Positions 61,815 to 64,000 of a stretch of 64,000 nt of DNA are shown here, piece by piece. The notes beneath the pieces are model-generated. The model saw only the letters and a program-made list of their open reading frames with translations, ran no database searches and was not told where the DNA came from. Within the stretch, counting starts at the first letter, position 1, and each line of letters begins with the position of its first letter. Both the position numbers and the translations under genes were made by a program. This DNA is from Paenibacillus glacialis (GTDB lineage: Bacteria; Bacillota; Bacilli; Paenibacillales; Paenibacillaceae), in NCBI RefSeq assembly GCF_001637205.1, contig NZ_LVJH01000003.1:1-64000 (forward strand). Direction: 5' to 3'.

Positions 61815-62048
61815 TTGGATTTGAATCAAAACAATACGCAAGAAAGTGATTTTCCAATGGGATTGGCTAAACCAGCGTTACGTGCGCTTGCCAATAAGGG
61901 TCTCTCGAGATTGGAGCAGGTCGCGAAGCTTAGTGAGAAGGAACTTAAGGAACTACATGGCATAGGTCCAAACGCAATTAGACAGCTTCGTCTCGCGCTA
62001 GAGAGTAAAGGTCTAACTTTCTCCGATAATAATACACTCGAGGAGTAG
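61815..62048 (+). CDS. Helix-hairpin-helix protein resembling the RNA polymerase alpha C-terminal domain
   Basis: 77 aa from TTG 61815 (AGGGAGGGAA 6 nt upstream); an ATG at 61794 precedes that site. Residues 18-75 (GLAKPALRALANKGLSRLEQ, LSEKELKELHGIGPNAIRQL) have the helix order and GIGP turn of alpha-CTD/HhH DNA-binding modules. Small stand-alone proteins of this type occur in Bacillota. It probably binds DNA; its target is unknown. Confidence 0.78.
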   Translation: MDLNQNNTQESDFPMGLAKPALRALANKGLSRLEQVAKLSEKELKELHGIGPNAIRQLRLALESKGLTFSDNNTLEE

Positions 62049-62092
62049 CTCGAATCGAGCTTAACAAGTTGTGAATAGGAGGAATGCGATTT

Positions 62093-62350
62093 ATGAATAG
62101 AAGAGGAACAGGGATAATTTTTATTAGTATTGGCGCATTCTTGTATGGGATTCGATATATTAGTGCAGCGATTTTCGGATCTAACGTATCTTCGTGGAAT
62201 GAATCTCTATTTCAGGCTATGTTGGATTCCGTGGGAAGTGGACCTGTGATCCTAAGTGTGTTGTCTTTCATTATAGGAATTATTTATTTGATCATTTCCG
62301 AGTTTGGAGAATCATTAAAGGCCAGTATAGAAAAAGCCAAAAGTGATTAG
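62093..62350 (+). CDS. Small membrane protein
   Basis: 85 aa from ATG 62093, with AGGAGG 11 nt upstream; the ATG at 62084 overlaps that site. Two membrane helices (about 6-27 and 49-69). No known domain. It is 44 bp after the HhH gene and may be co-transcribed. Confidence 0.7.
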   Translation: MNRRGTGIIFISIGAFLYGIRYISAAIFGSNVSSWNESLFQAMLDSVGSGPVILSVLSFIIGIIYLIISEFGESLKASIEKAKSD

Positions 62351-62457
62351 TAAGACTTCGTTATTCTTGAACTAGCGAAGTTGATTATGTTTCAATTACA
62401 TAAGGTAATAATAAGATTATCTAATGTGCAATTAAATGAATTATCGGAGGAAATATA

Positions 62458-63009
62458 ATGAGAAAACTATGTGTATCTGAATTTGTGACGCTGGATGGCG
62501 TTATGGAAAATCCGCAGTGGACTTTCAAATTCCTCAGTGATGAACAGGACAAGTATAAATTCGATGAGATGAAAGCGAGCGATGCACTTCTACTGGGACG
62601 AGTAACTTATGATGGGTTTGCACAAGCATGGCCTAACATGATCGAGGAGACAGGCGAATACGGTGAGATGATGAACGGCTACGCCAAGCACGTTGTTTCA
62701 ACGACGTTGGATGAAGTGAAGTGGAATAATTCAACTCTGATTAAGGACAATATCGTTGAAGAAATATCAAAGCTTAAACAGCAGCCTGGTAAAGATATTT
62801 TGGTCTTTGGAAGCTGTGATCTCGTACAAACGTTAATAGCAAATGACCTAATTGATGAATATCGTCTGATGGTATTTCCTATTGTTATAGGGAACGGAAA
62901 ACGTCTCTTCGCAGACAAGATCGATGAGAAAGTTTTTAAACTTGTAGATACAAAGACATTTAGTTCTGGTGTCGTAGTTCTGACCTACCAGTCGAAAGAA
63001 AGTGAGTAA
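62458..63009 (+). CDS. Dihydrofolate-reductase-fold protein (RibD C-terminal family)
   Basis: 183 aa, ATCGGAGGAAATATA before the ATG. The start RKLCVSEFVTLDGVMENPQW and the segments LLLGRVTYDGFAQAWP and DILVFGSCDLVQTLI are typical of the RibD_C/DHFR-like family (YwjB type). NADPH-dependent reduction is likely; true DHFR function is not, because these proteins do not group with FolA. Substrate unknown. Confidence 0.88.
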   Translation: MRKLCVSEFVTLDGVMENPQWTFKFLSDEQDKYKFDEMKASDALLLGRVTYDGFAQAWPNMIEETGEYGEMMNGYAKHVVSTTLDEVKWNNSTLIKDNIVEEISKLKQQPGKDILVFGSCDLVQTLIANDLIDEYRLMVFPIVIGNGKRLFADKIDEKVFKLVDTKTFSSGVVVLTYQSKESE

Positions 63010-63064
63010 TTGCTTCTCTCACAACTAATAAAATAGTGCTCTGTGAGTGCTAACGAATGTGTAG

Positions 63065-63103
63065 AAATACAGATTGCTCTAACGAGCATTCTGTATTTTT
63101 TTG
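63065..63103 (+). terminator. Rho-independent terminator
   Basis: AAATACAGATTGCTC, loop TAAC, GAGCATTCTGTATTTTTTTG. It closes the reductase gene and shares its core with the terminator after msrA (45518). Confidence 0.9.
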
Positions 63104-63203
63104 TCTTAATATGTTGTTTGTTGTTGTATGTTTTGGAGGGTATTGGAATGTGGATGGCGAAATGATTAGGTACTTAGAAAATAAATATCTAATAGGAGGC
63201 ACT

Positions 63204-63929
63204 ATGAATAAGGAACTCGCTCCATCAGGAGAAGCCATTTTTCGTTATGAGGAGAGAAAAGAGGACTTCACTCTTGCGTCTGGAGATGAAGAGGCTATCA
63301 AGGTTATTTCAGATCATGTGGAAAAATACATAGGGAAAATTGATACTGTGTTTCATGAGATCATATCTGATCTTGTTCATCTGGATATTCTTATTGTGAA
63401 ACCAACGAAAGAAAAGAATTATTATACATTAGTTACATGTGGGATGAGTAATCTACCTATGACGGTTCCAGAGGGCGCTGATAACTTCAGATTTGCTGAA
63501 CTGGTTATATGTCTACCTAGTGATTGGAAGATGTCTGATGAAGCATTTAAGCAAGACGAGAATTATTGGCCTATACTTTGGTTGAAGAAGTTAGCAAGAT
63601 TTCCACATGAGTATCAAACATGGTTATACCACGCACATACGATACCTAATGGTGATCCAGCACAACCATTCGCTACGAACACTGAGTTTTCTGGAATGAT
63701 CCTTTCAATTCCTACAACAGTTGATAATGCCAATGATTTCTTCACTTTAGAATCTAACGGCAAGAGGATACATTTCTTTAGTCTGATTCCGATTTATACG
63801 AAAGAGATGGATTTTAAATTGAAAAAGGGAGCTGACGCTCTCATAGAAAAGTTAGAAAAAGCCGGAGTAAATGAGCTAGTTGATCTAAAGAGAAAGAGCG
63901 TTTGTAAGGCGTCCTTTTGGAACTTTTAA
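63204..63929 (+). CDS. SUFU (suppressor of fused) domain protein
   Basis: 241 aa from ATG 63204, preceded by TAGGAGGC; the open frame to the left overlaps the terminator and is not coding. Matches the bacterial SUFU family: VFHEIISDLVHLDILIVKPT, TLVTCGMSNLPMTVPEGAD, AELVICLPSDW and LIPIYTKEMDFKLKKGADAL. In bacteria such proteins are often linked to toxin immunity or have no known role. Confidence 0.88.
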   Translation: MNKELAPSGEAIFRYEERKEDFTLASGDEEAIKVISDHVEKYIGKIDTVFHEIISDLVHLDILIVKPTKEKNYYTLVTCGMSNLPMTVPEGADNFRFAELVICLPSDWKMSDEAFKQDENYWPILWLKKLARFPHEYQTWLYHAHTIPNGDPAQPFATNTEFSGMILSIPTTVDNANDFFTLESNGKRIHFFSLIPIYTKEMDFKLKKGADALIEKLEKAGVNELVDLKRKSVCKASFWNF

Positions 63930-63957
63930 AGAGGAATCCATAAGAATTCTCTTTTTA
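63929..63957 (+). terminator. Weak terminator
   Basis: AGAGGAAT and ATTCTCT form a bulged stem around CCATAAGA, followed by TTTTT. It closes the SUFU gene. The last 43 bases of the window show nothing else. Confidence 0.6.
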
Positions 63958-64000
63958 AAATCGGTGTTATCATAGGAATTTAAGCAAGTACCAGAAGACA

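Overview
The window looks like a chromosomal segment of a spore-forming Bacillota bacterium, most likely Paenibacillus or a close relative. The reasons are a tRNA cluster with Bacillus-type sequences, strong AGGAGG ribosome binding sites with frequent TTG/GTG starts, a T-box leader, secreted proteins with copper-amine-oxidase-N 'stalk' domains, a YheC/YheD-like ATP-grasp protein and moderate-to-low GC. This assignment is inference from gene content; no rRNA or marker gene was available to compare.

Layout. 1-510: the 3' end of a tRNA cluster (Thr partial, Lys, Gly, Arg, Pro, Gly). 0.6-5.6 kb: a lipoprotein, then a compact operon for L-2,3-diaminopropionate (SbnA/SbnB-like) plus an adenylate-forming ligase, divergent from an ATP-grasp gene. 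5.9-26.6 kb: mixed housekeeping and cell-surface genes. These include a large stalk-domain repeat protein, an OmpR-type two-component pair, an MBOAT/SGNH acyl-transfer pair, a methyltransferase, gltD, a HAD phosphatase, an acyl-CoA-dehydrogenase-like flavoenzyme, a polar amino-acid ABC transporter and a BIG2 repeat protein. 26.6-44.8 kb: a large two-armed locus. The right arm encodes an exported vWA protein, a giant tubulin/FtsZ-superfamily protein, an 840-aa coiled-coil partner, a membrane vWA protein, a 211-aa protein, a zinc-ribbon GTPase and a 1052-aa membrane protein resembling GTPase-associated protein 1 (GAP1). The left arm encodes three membrane or zinc-ribbon proteins. I read this as one NTP-dependent system. 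It carries its own repeats: a 39-bp hairpin leader repeated four times before the tubulin gene and once before the GTPase gene, and a 145-180 bp palindromic repeat in two inverted copies.

46.9-56.2 kb: the most surprising region. About ten small same-strand genes, most with no recognisable homologue, are separated by nine 145-170 bp palindromic elements. Each element begins with an RYYYAAC-like half-site and ends with a GTTRRRY-like half-site. The closing half-site of a unit is complementary to the half-site that opens the same unit, not to the next one it physically adjoins. That is the signature of integron gene cassettes and their attC sites, so this is a candidate integrase-less cassette array (CALIN) in a Bacillota-like genome. 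An IS110-family element sits exactly inside one attC-like site, as known IS1111/IS110-attC elements do. No integron integrase is present in the window.

56.3-64.0 kb: a broken membrane-protein gene, a T-box-controlled NSS-family amino-acid transporter, an amidase, a DIP1984-family protein, a lipoprotein, two small genes, a DHFR-fold reductase and a SUFU-domain protein. In many genes I moved the start inward from the longest open frame, to the codon with a properly spaced ribosome binding site.
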